In this document: in pieces, positions 43,486-52,167 of the stretch
How positions within the stretch are numbered: the stretch's first letter is position 1
How the letters are laid out: every line of letters begins with the position of its first letter
Source: Candidatus Homeothermus arabinoxylanisolvens
GTDB taxonomy: Bacteria > Bacteroidota > Bacteroidia > Bacteroidales > Muribaculaceae
DNA: 64,000 nt
Assembly: GCA_001689405.1 (NCBI GenBank)
Contig: LUJO01000005.1
Coordinates: forward strand, 58,978-122,977
Reading direction: 5' to 3'
The notes under the pieces: generated by a model
What the model was told of the DNA's origin: nothing
What the model saw: the letters and a program-made list of their open reading frames with translations, nothing else
Database searches by the model: none
Position numbers and translations under genes: made by a program

Positions 43486-44856
43486 TCACCTGCGTTTTAC
43501 ATCTATGACCTCGCCGGTCATGGGCGACAGGAGGGTCTTGACCGAAGCGGCCGCCACGGTGCGCGGGTCGAGCAGCGTGCCGTCAGGCTCGTTGCCGAAG
43601 TTTTTTATGCGCATGGGGGTCTTGGTGCGCTCGGGGTTTATGCAATTGATTCTTATGCCGCTGTCAAACCACTCTTCGCTAAGCGCCTGCACGAAATTGA
43701 CTATGGCGGCTTTCAGCGACGAGTACAGGCAGTACATGGCGCGGCCGCGCGTATAGGAGCTTGACGTGAAGAAAATGGCGCTTCCTTTCGATGCCTTCAG
43801 GTAAGGATACGACTCTTTGGCCACATTCACGCAGCCGAGATAGTTGACGTCGACGCTGTTGCGCACCGTGTCATAGTCCATGACGTTCAGCGGCTGGCGG
43901 TCGAGAAGTCCGGCGGTGTTCACCACGTAGTCAACGCTGCCGGTCGATGACGCGGCCTCGGCAAGTGCGGCTCTTACCGACTCGGGCTTGGTGACATCCA
44001 CCCCCGAGCGGCGGCTCACGGCGTGTACGTGCATGTCCATGTCGCGGCACAGGCGGGCTATCTCGTAACCTATGCCCTCGGTGCCGCCGAATATGATTAC
44101 CGTCTTGCCTTTCAGTACGGCTTTGTCGTCGGCGGTTATGGGCGCCGATGTGCCTGACAGACTCTTGAGCTGAAACAGCTTGTCGATCAGGAATATGTCC
44201 TCCTTGTAGGTGAGCTTCATGTTGAACTGCTCGCCCTTTACGACGAAGATAGGCACGTCGGGCATGTATTTCAACACCACTCCGCAGTCATCGGTAGTCT
44301 TGAACTTCGGGTCGAGCAACGCCCGGTCATATGCCTCCTTTATGACTGACAGCTTGAAGGCTTGGGGTGTCTGTCCGTTGCGCAGAAACTGGCGCGACGG
44401 TATCTTCACTATCTCGTCGTCATCGTTGACCTGTATTATCGTGTCGGTCGTGGGCACGGCCACATCCACGGCGTCATAGCGGTCAAGCGCATCGATGACG
44501 TCGTTGATTATACGCTCGTTGACGAGCGGTCTTACCGAGTCGTGAAATATGATGTTGCACTCGCCTTCGGGGATGTAGGCGTTGATGGCTGCGAGGCTTG
44601 ACTCATAGCGCTCCTTGCCTCCGCCGAGTATCTTTCTTATCTTACCGAAACTGTTGTGCAGACATATCTCTTCAATGTCGCGTTCGTAGTCGCTGTTCAC
44701 GACCACGCATATCTCGTCGATACGGGCATTGAGCTGAAACATGTTGATTGTATGTTCGATCACCTTTTTCCCGGCAATTTTCATGAATTGCTTGGGTGTG
44801 TGGTCGCCCATGCGTTGTCCCGAGCCTCCCGCAAGTATGACAGCGATATTTCTCAT
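43486..44856 (-). CDS. bifunctional IspD-like cytidylyltransferase / short-chain dehydrogenase
   Basis: This 456-residue fusion has an IspD/TarI-type nucleotidyltransferase (about 1-235). Its loop is ILAGGSGQRMGDHTPKQFMKIAGK, followed by FHDSVRPLVNERI and GQTPQAFKLS. A short-chain dehydrogenase follows (about 250-456) with the dinucleotide loop GGTEGIGYEIARL, NTAGLL and the catalytic YSSLK. The same fusion in Haemophilus Bcs1 reduces ribulose 5-phosphate and makes CDP-ribitol. That, plus the adjoining licD, makes CDP-ribitol or a related CDP-polyol the likely product. It begins 13 bases after the hybrid kinase gene. Confidence 0.85.
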   Translation of the reverse strand: MRNIAVILAGGSGQRMGDHTPKQFMKIAGKKVIEHTINMFQLNARIDEICVVVNSDYERDIEEICLHNSFGKIRKILGGGKERYESSLAAINAYIPEGECNIIFHDSVRPLVNERIINDVIDALDRYDAVDVAVPTTDTIIQVNDDDEIVKIPSRQFLRNGQTPQAFKLSVIKEAYDRALLDPKFKTTDDCGVVLKYMPDVPIFVVKGEQFNMKLTYKEDIFLIDKLFQLKSLSGTSAPITADDKAVLKGKTVIIFGGTEGIGYEIARLCRDMDMHVHAVSRRSGVDVTKPESVRAALAEAASSTGSVDYVVNTAGLLDRQPLNVMDYDTVRNSVDVNYLGCVNVAKESYPYLKASKGSAIFFTSSSYTRGRAMYCLYSSLKAAIVNFVQALSEEWFDSGIRINCINPERTKTPMRIKNFGNEPDGTLLDPRTVAAASVKTLLSPMTGEVIDVKRR

Positions 44857-44869
44857 TAAACTACTATGG

Positions 44870-47800
44870 TTACAGGATTATAAACGATGAGTCGACCGTC
44901 GATCTAAGCTCTGATTTCAGTTTGTTGGCGTTGACCGGTTTTGACACATATCCGTTGAAGCCGTTCTCCATGATGCGGTCTTTGTCTGACGCGAAAGCGT
45001 AGGCGGTCACCGCAATGATGGGCACGGTCTTGGATATCTTCCTTATCTCGCGCGTGGCCTCGTATCCGTCCATGTTGGGCATGTTGATGTCCATGATTAT
45101 GATGTTGGGCTGGTGGAGCTTGAAGAGTTCCACGGCCTCTACGCCGTCCCATGCATGGATGAGGTTGTAGTCGTTTGACAGGATGGTGTCAAAGAGCAGG
45201 TAGTTGCTCTCGTTGTCTTCGGCCACAAGCAGCGTCAGCTTGTCTTTCTTGATAGTCTCCTTAGGCTGCGTTATGGCGGGCGCTGCCTTTATGTCGGTGT
45301 TCTTGACCTCTTTGAACGGTATGGTGAACCAGAAAGTCGAACCGAGGCCGAGTCCGGGCGACTCGACGCCGATTGTGCCGCCCATCTTTTCGATGATGCT
45401 CTGGCATATTGACAATCCGAGGCCGGTGCCCTGAACGAAGTCGTTGAGCTTGGTGAAGCGCTGGAACACGCTCGACTGCTTTTCGCGGTCTATGCCTATG
45501 CCGGTGTCGCGTACAAAGAAGTAGATGTCCTTGCCGCGCAGCTCGTAGCCGAAGGTTATGCTGCCCTTTTCGGTAAACTTACATGCATTGGTCAGCATGT
45601 TTATGAGCACCTGCGACAGGCGGTTGCGCTCGGCTTCGATGACGCACTCGGCGGCACCGAGGGTGAAGTTGAGCACCACTCCGGGCTTCAGACGCAGTCT
45701 TACGGTGTTCTCCAAGTTGCGTATGAGTTCATTGAGGTCGGTAGGCTGGTATATGAACTCCAGCGTGTTGGCCTCTACTTTGGCGAGGTCGAGAATGTCG
45801 CTTATGAGCTGCAGCAGCAGCTGGTTGTTGTTCTCGATGATGCTGATGAACTTCTCTTTTTTCTCCGGCTCGTTGGTGGTGGCGAGCAGGTTCGAGAAGC
45901 CCACTATGGCGTTGAGCGGCGTACGTATCTCATGGCTCATGTTGGCCAAGAATGCCGACTTGAGCCTGTCTGACTCGCGGGCATGCTCTTTGGCTTGGAT
46001 GAGGTTCTGCTCCTGCTTCTTGCGCTCGGTTATGAGCAGCAGCGAGCCGGTGAGCGCCGTCGGGCGGTCATTGTTGTCCACATTGTCGACTGTGGCGTTT
46101 ACCTCAAGCCAGTCTATCTGCTCCTCTCCGTTTACGAGAGTCACCACTCTGAATTCTTCTTTTATGTTGTTTACCGAGCGGTCTACAAGATTCTGGTAGG
46201 CTTTTCTTATGCGGGGCAGGTCCTCCTTGTGTATACGCTGGAATATCTCGTTGGAGTCCACGATGTTCTGTCCGCGTTTCTCGTCGTAGTAGCTCTGGAA
46301 GTTCATGTGGCTGAACACGCCTCCCGAGTCGCAGCATATGCGCTGTGTCTCAAGATCCCACTGCCACGGTATGATACGCGCCACGCTGAGGGTCATCTGG
46401 AGCTGCTTGCGCGACTCGCGCAGTTCGTTCTCCGCTTTGTTCTGCTTGGTATTGTCGATACCGAATATCTCTATCGTGCCGGGCTCCGCGCCTTGGGTTA
46501 TAAGGAAGTTGTAGTATGTGTCGTTGTCCTTGAAGTAGTGGGTGAATTTCACCGAATGGCCGTTCTCCAGACCGGTCTCCACGAGCTGTTTCACATAGTC
46601 CATGTTGAGGAATGTGTTGGGGTCGGACGTTATCTGCTCGAACGACTGGTTGTCTGACTTCAGTTCGATGGCCATGACCTTGTTGTTGGTTCCGGTGTGG
46701 ACGGTGGCATGTCCGTAGGCTATGGGCATGTTGCGCACGAGCACGTCGTGCTCGCGGTAAGCGGTGAGTTTTGTCGATGTCTTTATGTTCTTTATGAGGA
46801 GCAGTATGACTACGAGCGCTATTATGAGGGCACCGACGAGCAGATACCAGAACAGCTCCTTCCATGCCGATTCGGGCTTGTTGACATACACTGTGTCGCT
46901 CGGGCAGTCGCTTTCGGTATATCCGCACAGTTTCATCTGCGGGTAATTTACCACGTAATGGAAATCGGCGGGGTATTCGGGGTAGAAAAACGGCAGCTGC
47001 GACATCGATGTTCCGGCCACCATCTCTTTAAGGTAGCGCACTATGACGGAGTGCAGCTTGTTGTAGTCGGGGTAGTATCCGCCCAATATGCCTTTGTCGA
47101 GATATGCCTCGCGCAGTGTATATATGGGCTGTCGGGCCTGTTTTACCATTATATAGTCGCCGGTTACGAGCGACGGATAGCCGTTGACGTTCGTTTTCGT
47201 ATAAAACCATGACGAGAAGAGCAGGGCGGTGCCGTTTTCACCACCGGTGAGGTAGTTGAGCAGCTTGCCGCCGTTTTCCGCATTGCCCACGAGCCATTCG
47301 TAGTCTATCTCGGGATATGTGGCGGCTATGTAGGAGCGTATGCTGTTGTTCAGATGGCGGTTTATCGACAGTTCGTCGGCCGCAAACACTATCTTGCCGA
47401 GCTCAGGGTTCATGCGCACCATAAGGTCGATGGTCTCCTTGTACATTATCGGCGACTCTATGAAGGTGAAGTCGTAGATGTCGCGTAGTTCCGACAGGGG
47501 CACGAGGTCGTCCTGTGTGCCGTCATCCTCGGCCGAGGCTCCCGTATAGTAGTATTTTTCGTTAGCCAAGCGGTCGCTGTTGCCGATGAATATGGTGGGT
47601 ATATTACCCCATTTTGCGGTCAGTTTCTCCAAGAACGTAAAGCCCGGCTCACCAAGTATGACCATACCGTCGGGAACTTTCGGGAAGCGGTTGATCACGC
47701 CGTTGAGAGTACGCTCGTAGATGGTGTCGTTGGTTATGTAGGTGAAGTTGAGGTTCACCACATTGACGGTGAAGTCCGACGAGTGGGCGCTGGTGTTGAG

Positions 47801-47974
47801 TATGAGCGAGGTCAGCTCGTTGTTCCATGCGGCGCCGTCGTTGTAGGAGTTCAGTACGAGTATGTTTTTCTGACCCGTATTGCCGTTGGCGGCCGATGCG
47901 GCAGAGGTTGTCCCGATAAGTATTGCTGTTAAAATCAGTGCGGTTACACGCAAAATGCTACTATATCTGTTCAT
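44870..47974 (-). CDS. hybrid sensor histidine kinase with a substrate-binding-like periplasmic domain
   Basis: This 1034-residue membrane kinase has a signal peptide (to about 30). A periplasmic ABC-type substrate-binding-like sensor follows (about 35-360, opening KNILVLNSYNDGAAWNNELTSL). A transmembrane helix (LFWYLLVGALIIALVVILLLI, near 375-395) leads to one or two PAS-like domains (about 405-650). HisKA carries H681 in NMSHEIRTPLNAIVGF, and HATPase has DTGIGID and GTGLGLSIC. The C-terminal receiver has D962 in IIMDINMP and the lysine of VSKP. It lacks a DNA-binding domain, so output passes to another regulator. It sits 13 bases upstream of the fused transferase gene. Confidence 0.92.
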   Translation of the reverse strand: MNRYSSILRVTALILTAILIGTTSAASAANGNTGQKNILVLNSYNDGAAWNNELTSLILNTSAHSSDFTVNVVNLNFTYITNDTIYERTLNGVINRFPKVPDGMVILGEPGFTFLEKLTAKWGNIPTIFIGNSDRLANEKYYYTGASAEDDGTQDDLVPLSELRDIYDFTFIESPIMYKETIDLMVRMNPELGKIVFAADELSINRHLNNSIRSYIAATYPEIDYEWLVGNAENGGKLLNYLTGGENGTALLFSSWFYTKTNVNGYPSLVTGDYIMVKQARQPIYTLREAYLDKGILGGYYPDYNKLHSVIVRYLKEMVAGTSMSQLPFFYPEYPADFHYVVNYPQMKLCGYTESDCPSDTVYVNKPESAWKELFWYLLVGALIIALVVILLLIKNIKTSTKLTAYREHDVLVRNMPIAYGHATVHTGTNNKVMAIELKSDNQSFEQITSDPNTFLNMDYVKQLVETGLENGHSVKFTHYFKDNDTYYNFLITQGAEPGTIEIFGIDNTKQNKAENELRESRKQLQMTLSVARIIPWQWDLETQRICCDSGGVFSHMNFQSYYDEKRGQNIVDSNEIFQRIHKEDLPRIRKAYQNLVDRSVNNIKEEFRVVTLVNGEEQIDWLEVNATVDNVDNNDRPTALTGSLLLITERKKQEQNLIQAKEHARESDRLKSAFLANMSHEIRTPLNAIVGFSNLLATTNEPEKKEKFISIIENNNQLLLQLISDILDLAKVEANTLEFIYQPTDLNELIRNLENTVRLRLKPGVVLNFTLGAAECVIEAERNRLSQVLINMLTNACKFTEKGSITFGYELRGKDIYFFVRDTGIGIDREKQSSVFQRFTKLNDFVQGTGLGLSICQSIIEKMGGTIGVESPGLGLGSTFWFTIPFKEVKNTDIKAAPAITQPKETIKKDKLTLLVAEDNESNYLLFDTILSNDYNLIHAWDGVEAVELFKLHQPNIIIMDINMPNMDGYEATREIRKISKTVPIIAVTAYAFASDKDRIMENGFNGYVSKPVNANKLKSELRSTVDSSFIIL

Positions 47975-48090
47975 GAATAAAGAAGGTTATCTATGCAAAT
48001 AATCCATAAATAGGCAATTTCTCGTCAAAAATAGTGAAATTATATTTAATAATACAATATTATCGGCTCAAAAAGCGAAAAAGAAGTGTT

Positions 48091-48130
48091 AAAAAACGAC
48101 CGGTCGGAAATCACTGCGATTTCCGACCGG
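48091..48130 (-). terminator. intrinsic terminator of the large lipoprotein gene
   Basis: CCGGTCGGAAATC pairs perfectly with GATTTCCGACCGG around a 5-base loop. On the minus strand six T follow. It lies 26 bases beyond the stop. The rest of 47975-48155 is AT-rich and shows no gene. Confidence 0.9.
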
Positions 48131-48155
48131 TTATGGTGTTGAATCGTCGGTACGA

Positions 48156-50672
48156 TTACATGCCGATGAAGCGGAGAGCCTTGACTCCGGCGCGACCGTA
48201 AGCCACGTATACAGTGCCGTCGTCAGCTACCTTGACGTAGTTGGCCGATGCGCTGCCCTGCTTGGTGTACTTCAGTTCAAGTCCCTCGTTGTTCTTCTTG
48301 ACAGTGAGTGTGGTCTTGTCAAGTACATACACGCCTGCCGCACCTGCTGCTACATAGAGGTTGCCGCCCTTGATGCACAGGCCGTTGGCTGCAGCGCCCT
48401 TCTTGGCTTTGGGTATGTCCCAGCGAGCCTTTTCGTTGCCTTGCATGTCATAAACTGCAACTCCGTTGTGGCCTTGGCATGAGTAGATGAGGTCACCGTC
48501 GATGGCTATCACGTTCTTTCCGTATACGGGAGAGAATGCGGGTACATCCCAGCGTTTGTCGTAAGCTTCTTTGGGGAAATTATCGATGGACCATACGGTT
48601 ATGGCTGCGGGCAGGGCGGTTGTGAAGTCGTCTTCGTCATATTCCACGTTCATGTCGCCCGGGCGCTGGGTATACTCGATAGTCACGGCGTAGCGGTCGT
48701 TGATGGTTATGTGCTTGGCCGAGCCTTTGGTCAGCGAGTAGGGACCTACGTTGGGCACCTTGTATTTCTTGGTGTCGGTGGGGATTATCAGGAGTGAGTC
48801 AGTGTCATACTCCATAGTCTGGTAGCCGCCTGCGGTGGTCATGTAGAGTGTGCGCTTGCCGGCATTTTCGCGGATTACCACGCTGTTGCCCGATATGCCC
48901 TGAGCCTTTCCATCACCCTTTTCAGGCTGCAGGAGTGCGCGCACGAGCATGTGTCCGTTCCAACTTTCGGGAGTTACTTTGCCGAAGTTGCGTGTGGCAT
49001 CAAGAGCGATCTTGCCTATGATAGCGCCTTTGTTTTCATTGTCACCCATAGTGAGCAGCGAGTTGGTCTTGGCGTCATAGATGACATGGTTGAAATCAAA
49101 CGGGTCGTTGGTTTCCTCAGGATCAAACTCCATGTAGGATGTTATGTCGAGCGCATTGTCTTTAAGCTCAAGAACTTCGATACATCCCCAGTAGGCTATG
49201 CCGTCATGCTCGTGGTTGGTGCCGCTGCCGACACCTATGCCACGCTTGTGCCATGACACGAATGCCTGATTGCCGACAAGGTCAACACATGTTGCCGAGA
49301 TGGGGTGAGTGTGGGTGTCTGTAGAACCGATAACCTCTACGGGTTCGGGCTCTTCGTCTTTCTTGCCGTTTTCTCCGTCAGACGGACGGCATCCGTTCTT
49401 ATCAGCCGGAATGTAGATGTCTTCTTCACCTTCAAGTATGGTGGTTCCGCCCTGAGTGAAAGTCACCTCTTTACCGAAGGGCACTGTGTTGCCGCCGTTG
49501 TCAACCACGGTTGTGAATTTAAGTCCTACGTTACCATTGAACAGGCCGGGAAGGTCATCGATGGTTCTTACGGGGGGATTTACATTGTTGTTTGGCTGAG
49601 CCTGAGCCTTGAAAGTGCCGGCTTTTACCTTGCTTGATTCTTTACCTGCAAAGATGAATCCGGTACCCTTGTTGGGCATGTAGAGAGTGCCTTTTACGTC
49701 AACGAGCGACTGCTCCTGCATGCGTATCTTGGCGCCACCCGCCAACACGTTCATGTCCTTTGCCGTGATGTAGTTGTCGATCAGCATCTCGCCGCAGTTC
49801 TGTATGTCAAGAAGTCCGGCAGGCACTTCGAGGCACTTCGCATATACCGAGCCGTTGGAGTTGATGCTTAGCTTTTCGCCCGTAACTTTAATGAACTGAG
49901 CCACGTTGATGGTGAAGTTGTTCACTATCTCTGCGTTGGCTACGGTTAGCGAGTTTGCAGCGAAATTGCCGTTTGTCAGCTTGATTGACTTGGCTTTCAC
50001 GTCGCCGTCAACGTTGAGGGCGGTGTTGTTGTCAAGTGTTACGGCAAGGTTCTTGTTGTCAATGCCATAGTTGAGGTTAAGCGCAGCTTCCTCGATAAGG
50101 CTTAACTCGTTAGGCTTCGTGTAGGTGACGGGAGCATAGGCAAATATCTCCACACCCTTGATGCCCCCGTCGTTGTTGATGGTGACCTCGCTGCCTTCAA
50201 GAATGTAAATCTTGTTGGGCTTGCCGTTTGATGTGCTGATGTTGATTTTGATGCCCTTGCCATTGATGTAAAGCTCCGATTTATTGTTCATATTGAGCCA
50301 ATATTCACCGGCTTTGTCAAGTTTGTAGCTGCCGCCGTTCATGTTCTGGTCAAACTCCTTGGCATCGGCGGGAATAGCGGGTGCTGTAGGCATGCTGAAG
50401 CCGCGTGTTTCGGGTGCACGGCCGCTTTTTCCGTTCTCCGTACCGATAAGGTAGTTGTTGACCATTGCGCCGAGAGCAGTCGGGTCGGTCACGATATTAC
50501 CGTTCACACCGTTGGAAGCCTCGATGGCCGGTGCGTCCGGTTCGTCGTGGTTGCCTTGGTCTACTCCGTCGTCCTTACAGCCTGTCATTGCGACAAGAGC
50601 CATCGCGACAACGCCGATTTTTAAGGTGAATTTGCGTGATGCACGCAAATCAAACAAAGTCTTCTTACTCAT
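48156..50672 (-). CDS. large lipoprotein with asparagine-rich repeats and a propeller-like C-terminus
   Basis: I do not recognise a named family. The 838-residue protein has a lipoprotein signal with an extended n-region of about 18 residues and the lipobox MTGC, C32. It is therefore anchored in the outer membrane or shown on the surface. Residues about 95-340 are short repeated strands rich in N, G, K and V (NFAANSLTVANAEIV, GDVKAKSIKLTNG), suggesting a beta-helix. The C-terminal 400 residues have repeats with GNQAFVSW, IYDAKTNSLLTMG, GKNVIAIDGDLIYSCQGHNGVAVYDMQGNE and DGTVYVAYGRAGVKAL, suggesting a beta-propeller. It is transcribed alone from a consensus promoter. Surface glycan binding or adhesion is a guess. 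Confidence 0.75.
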   Translation of the reverse strand: MSKKTLFDLRASRKFTLKIGVVAMALVAMTGCKDDGVDQGNHDEPDAPAIEASNGVNGNIVTDPTALGAMVNNYLIGTENGKSGRAPETRGFSMPTAPAIPADAKEFDQNMNGGSYKLDKAGEYWLNMNNKSELYINGKGIKINISTSNGKPNKIYILEGSEVTINNDGGIKGVEIFAYAPVTYTKPNELSLIEEAALNLNYGIDNKNLAVTLDNNTALNVDGDVKAKSIKLTNGNFAANSLTVANAEIVNNFTINVAQFIKVTGEKLSINSNGSVYAKCLEVPAGLLDIQNCGEMLIDNYITAKDMNVLAGGAKIRMQEQSLVDVKGTLYMPNKGTGFIFAGKESSKVKAGTFKAQAQPNNNVNPPVRTIDDLPGLFNGNVGLKFTTVVDNGGNTVPFGKEVTFTQGGTTILEGEEDIYIPADKNGCRPSDGENGKKDEEPEPVEVIGSTDTHTHPISATCVDLVGNQAFVSWHKRGIGVGSGTNHEHDGIAYWGCIEVLELKDNALDITSYMEFDPEETNDPFDFNHVIYDAKTNSLLTMGDNENKGAIIGKIALDATRNFGKVTPESWNGHMLVRALLQPEKGDGKAQGISGNSVVIRENAGKRTLYMTTAGGYQTMEYDTDSLLIIPTDTKKYKVPNVGPYSLTKGSAKHITINDRYAVTIEYTQRPGDMNVEYDEDDFTTALPAAITVWSIDNFPKEAYDKRWDVPAFSPVYGKNVIAIDGDLIYSCQGHNGVAVYDMQGNEKARWDIPKAKKGAAANGLCIKGGNLYVAAGAAGVYVLDKTTLTVKKNNEGLELKYTKQGSASANYVKVADDGTVYVAYGRAGVKALRFIGM

Positions 50673-50736
50673 AGTAATTCTGATGTTCTTTGATTGGTGA
50701 TTATTATATAATTGTTTGTTGCGATAATGAATTGCG

Positions 50737-50768
50737 CAAATATAAGAAAATATTTTACTAAAAACAAA
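50737..50768 (-). promoter_or_regulatory. promoter of the large lipoprotein gene
   Basis: On the minus strand TTTG is followed by 20 bases and TATATTTG, an exact consensus fit. The leader to the ATG is about 60 bases. Confidence 0.75.
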
Positions 50769-50839
50769 TTTTAATGTTCACTAATTGATTAAATTGTAAG
50801 CTATTATATGCGGTTATTGTTCTTTATTGCGGCAGGGCG

Positions 50840-52126
50840 TCACAGGCGTTCGTCCACAAGCGCCTTGTCAAGGGCGCTCTTTACATCGTATACAACCGCG
50901 TTGTGGCGCAACATCCGCTTTATGTCGAGCTTGGCAAATTCCCGGTGGTCCACACAATATATGACTGCGTCATATTGTCTTTTTTCTTCGGGCGGAAGTT
51001 CGTTGAGCACGGTCATTCCGGTTATGGCTTTTGCGCGTGCGGGGTCGACATGCGGGTCGTAGATGTCTATGTCATGGGTGAAGTCGGACAGCGCGTTGTA
51101 AAGGTCGGTCACCTTCGTATTGCGTACATCGGTGCAGTTCTCTTTAAACGCGAAGCCGAGCAGCAGTATCTTCGAGTCCTTTACCTGTATGCTCTTCTCC
51201 TTCATAAGATGGCGCACGCGGCAGGCCACGTACTCGCCTATGTAATTGTTGACCCGGCGGGCTTCCGACATAAGTCTCGGGTCGGTGCCGCTTTCGCGCG
51301 CTTTATATATGAGATAGTAGGGGTCGACTCCTATGCAGTGGCCACCGACAAGTCCGGGCTTTATGTGCACGAAATTCCATTTTGTCGATGCCGCCTCCAA
51401 TACTTCGGCGGTGTCGATGCCGAGTGCGTTGAACACCATGGCGGCTTCGTTTATAAAAGCTATGTTGATGTCGCGCTGGGTGTTTTCGAGCACTTTGGCC
51501 GCTTCCGCGGTTTTTATCGATGCCGCGCGGCATGTGGGGGCCTTGAGCACTGAAGCGTACAGCCGGTCGACAAACTCGGCGGCCTCGGCGGTTGAGCCGG
51601 AAGTGATCTTGCTGATGTTCTCTATGCGGTGGTCTTTGTCGCCGGGGTTTACGCGCTCGGGCGAGTATCCTACAAAAAAGTCGCGGTTATACAGCAGTCC
51701 CGAACCCTCTTCGAGCAGGGGCACACACTCGTCCTCGGTGGCTCCGGGATAGACAGTGGACTCATATATGACAATGTCGCCTTGACGAAGCACCGATGCC
51801 ACATGACGCGACGCCTCACGCAACGGAGTAAGGTCGGGCATGTTGTCGGCGTCGACCGGAGTAGGTACGGTGACGATATACACATTGCATCGGGCCATGT
51901 CGCTTATGCCGGCCGTTACGGTAAGCCCGTCGGCGAGAGCTTGGGCAAGCTCTTCGTCGCTCAGCTCACCGGTGCTGTCTGTGCCGCCGCTTATCTCGGC
52001 CACGCGGGCGGGGTTGATGTCGGTCCCCGTCACGCGGTATTTGCCGGCAAACAGACAGGCCAGCGGCAATCCGACATAGCCTAATCCTACGATGCCTATA
52101 TTTATGTCTTCAAGTTTATGCTTCAT
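50840..52126 (-). CDS. UDP-N-acetylhexosamine 6-dehydrogenase (TviB/WbpO type)
   Basis: This nucleotide-sugar dehydrogenase of 428 residues oxidises C6 of a UDP-sugar twice to give a UDP-uronic acid. The ATG at 52126 is chosen because it gives MKHKLEDINIGIVGLGYVGLPLACLF with the NAD loop GLGYVGLP. An upstream in-frame ATG would run into the glycosyltransferase gene. STVYPGATEDEC, GYSPERVNPGD and the catalytic cysteine C264 in GGHCIGVDPYYL follow. The sequence resembles TviB, WbpO and VipA more than plain UDP-glucose dehydrogenases, so an aminouronic acid is likely. It is the last gene of the five-gene export operon, 41 bases after the glycosyltransferase. Confidence 0.85.
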   Translation of the reverse strand: MKHKLEDINIGIVGLGYVGLPLACLFAGKYRVTGTDINPARVAEISGGTDSTGELSDEELAQALADGLTVTAGISDMARCNVYIVTVPTPVDADNMPDLTPLREASRHVASVLRQGDIVIYESTVYPGATEDECVPLLEEGSGLLYNRDFFVGYSPERVNPGDKDHRIENISKITSGSTAEAAEFVDRLYASVLKAPTCRAASIKTAEAAKVLENTQRDINIAFINEAAMVFNALGIDTAEVLEAASTKWNFVHIKPGLVGGHCIGVDPYYLIYKARESGTDPRLMSEARRVNNYIGEYVACRVRHLMKEKSIQVKDSKILLLGFAFKENCTDVRNTKVTDLYNALSDFTHDIDIYDPHVDPARAKAITGMTVLNELPPEEKRQYDAVIYCVDHREFAKLDIKRMLRHNAVVYDVKSALDKALVDERL

Positions 52127-52167
52127 GATTATTATGGGGTAATTGTCATATATACGTTGGTTTCTGG

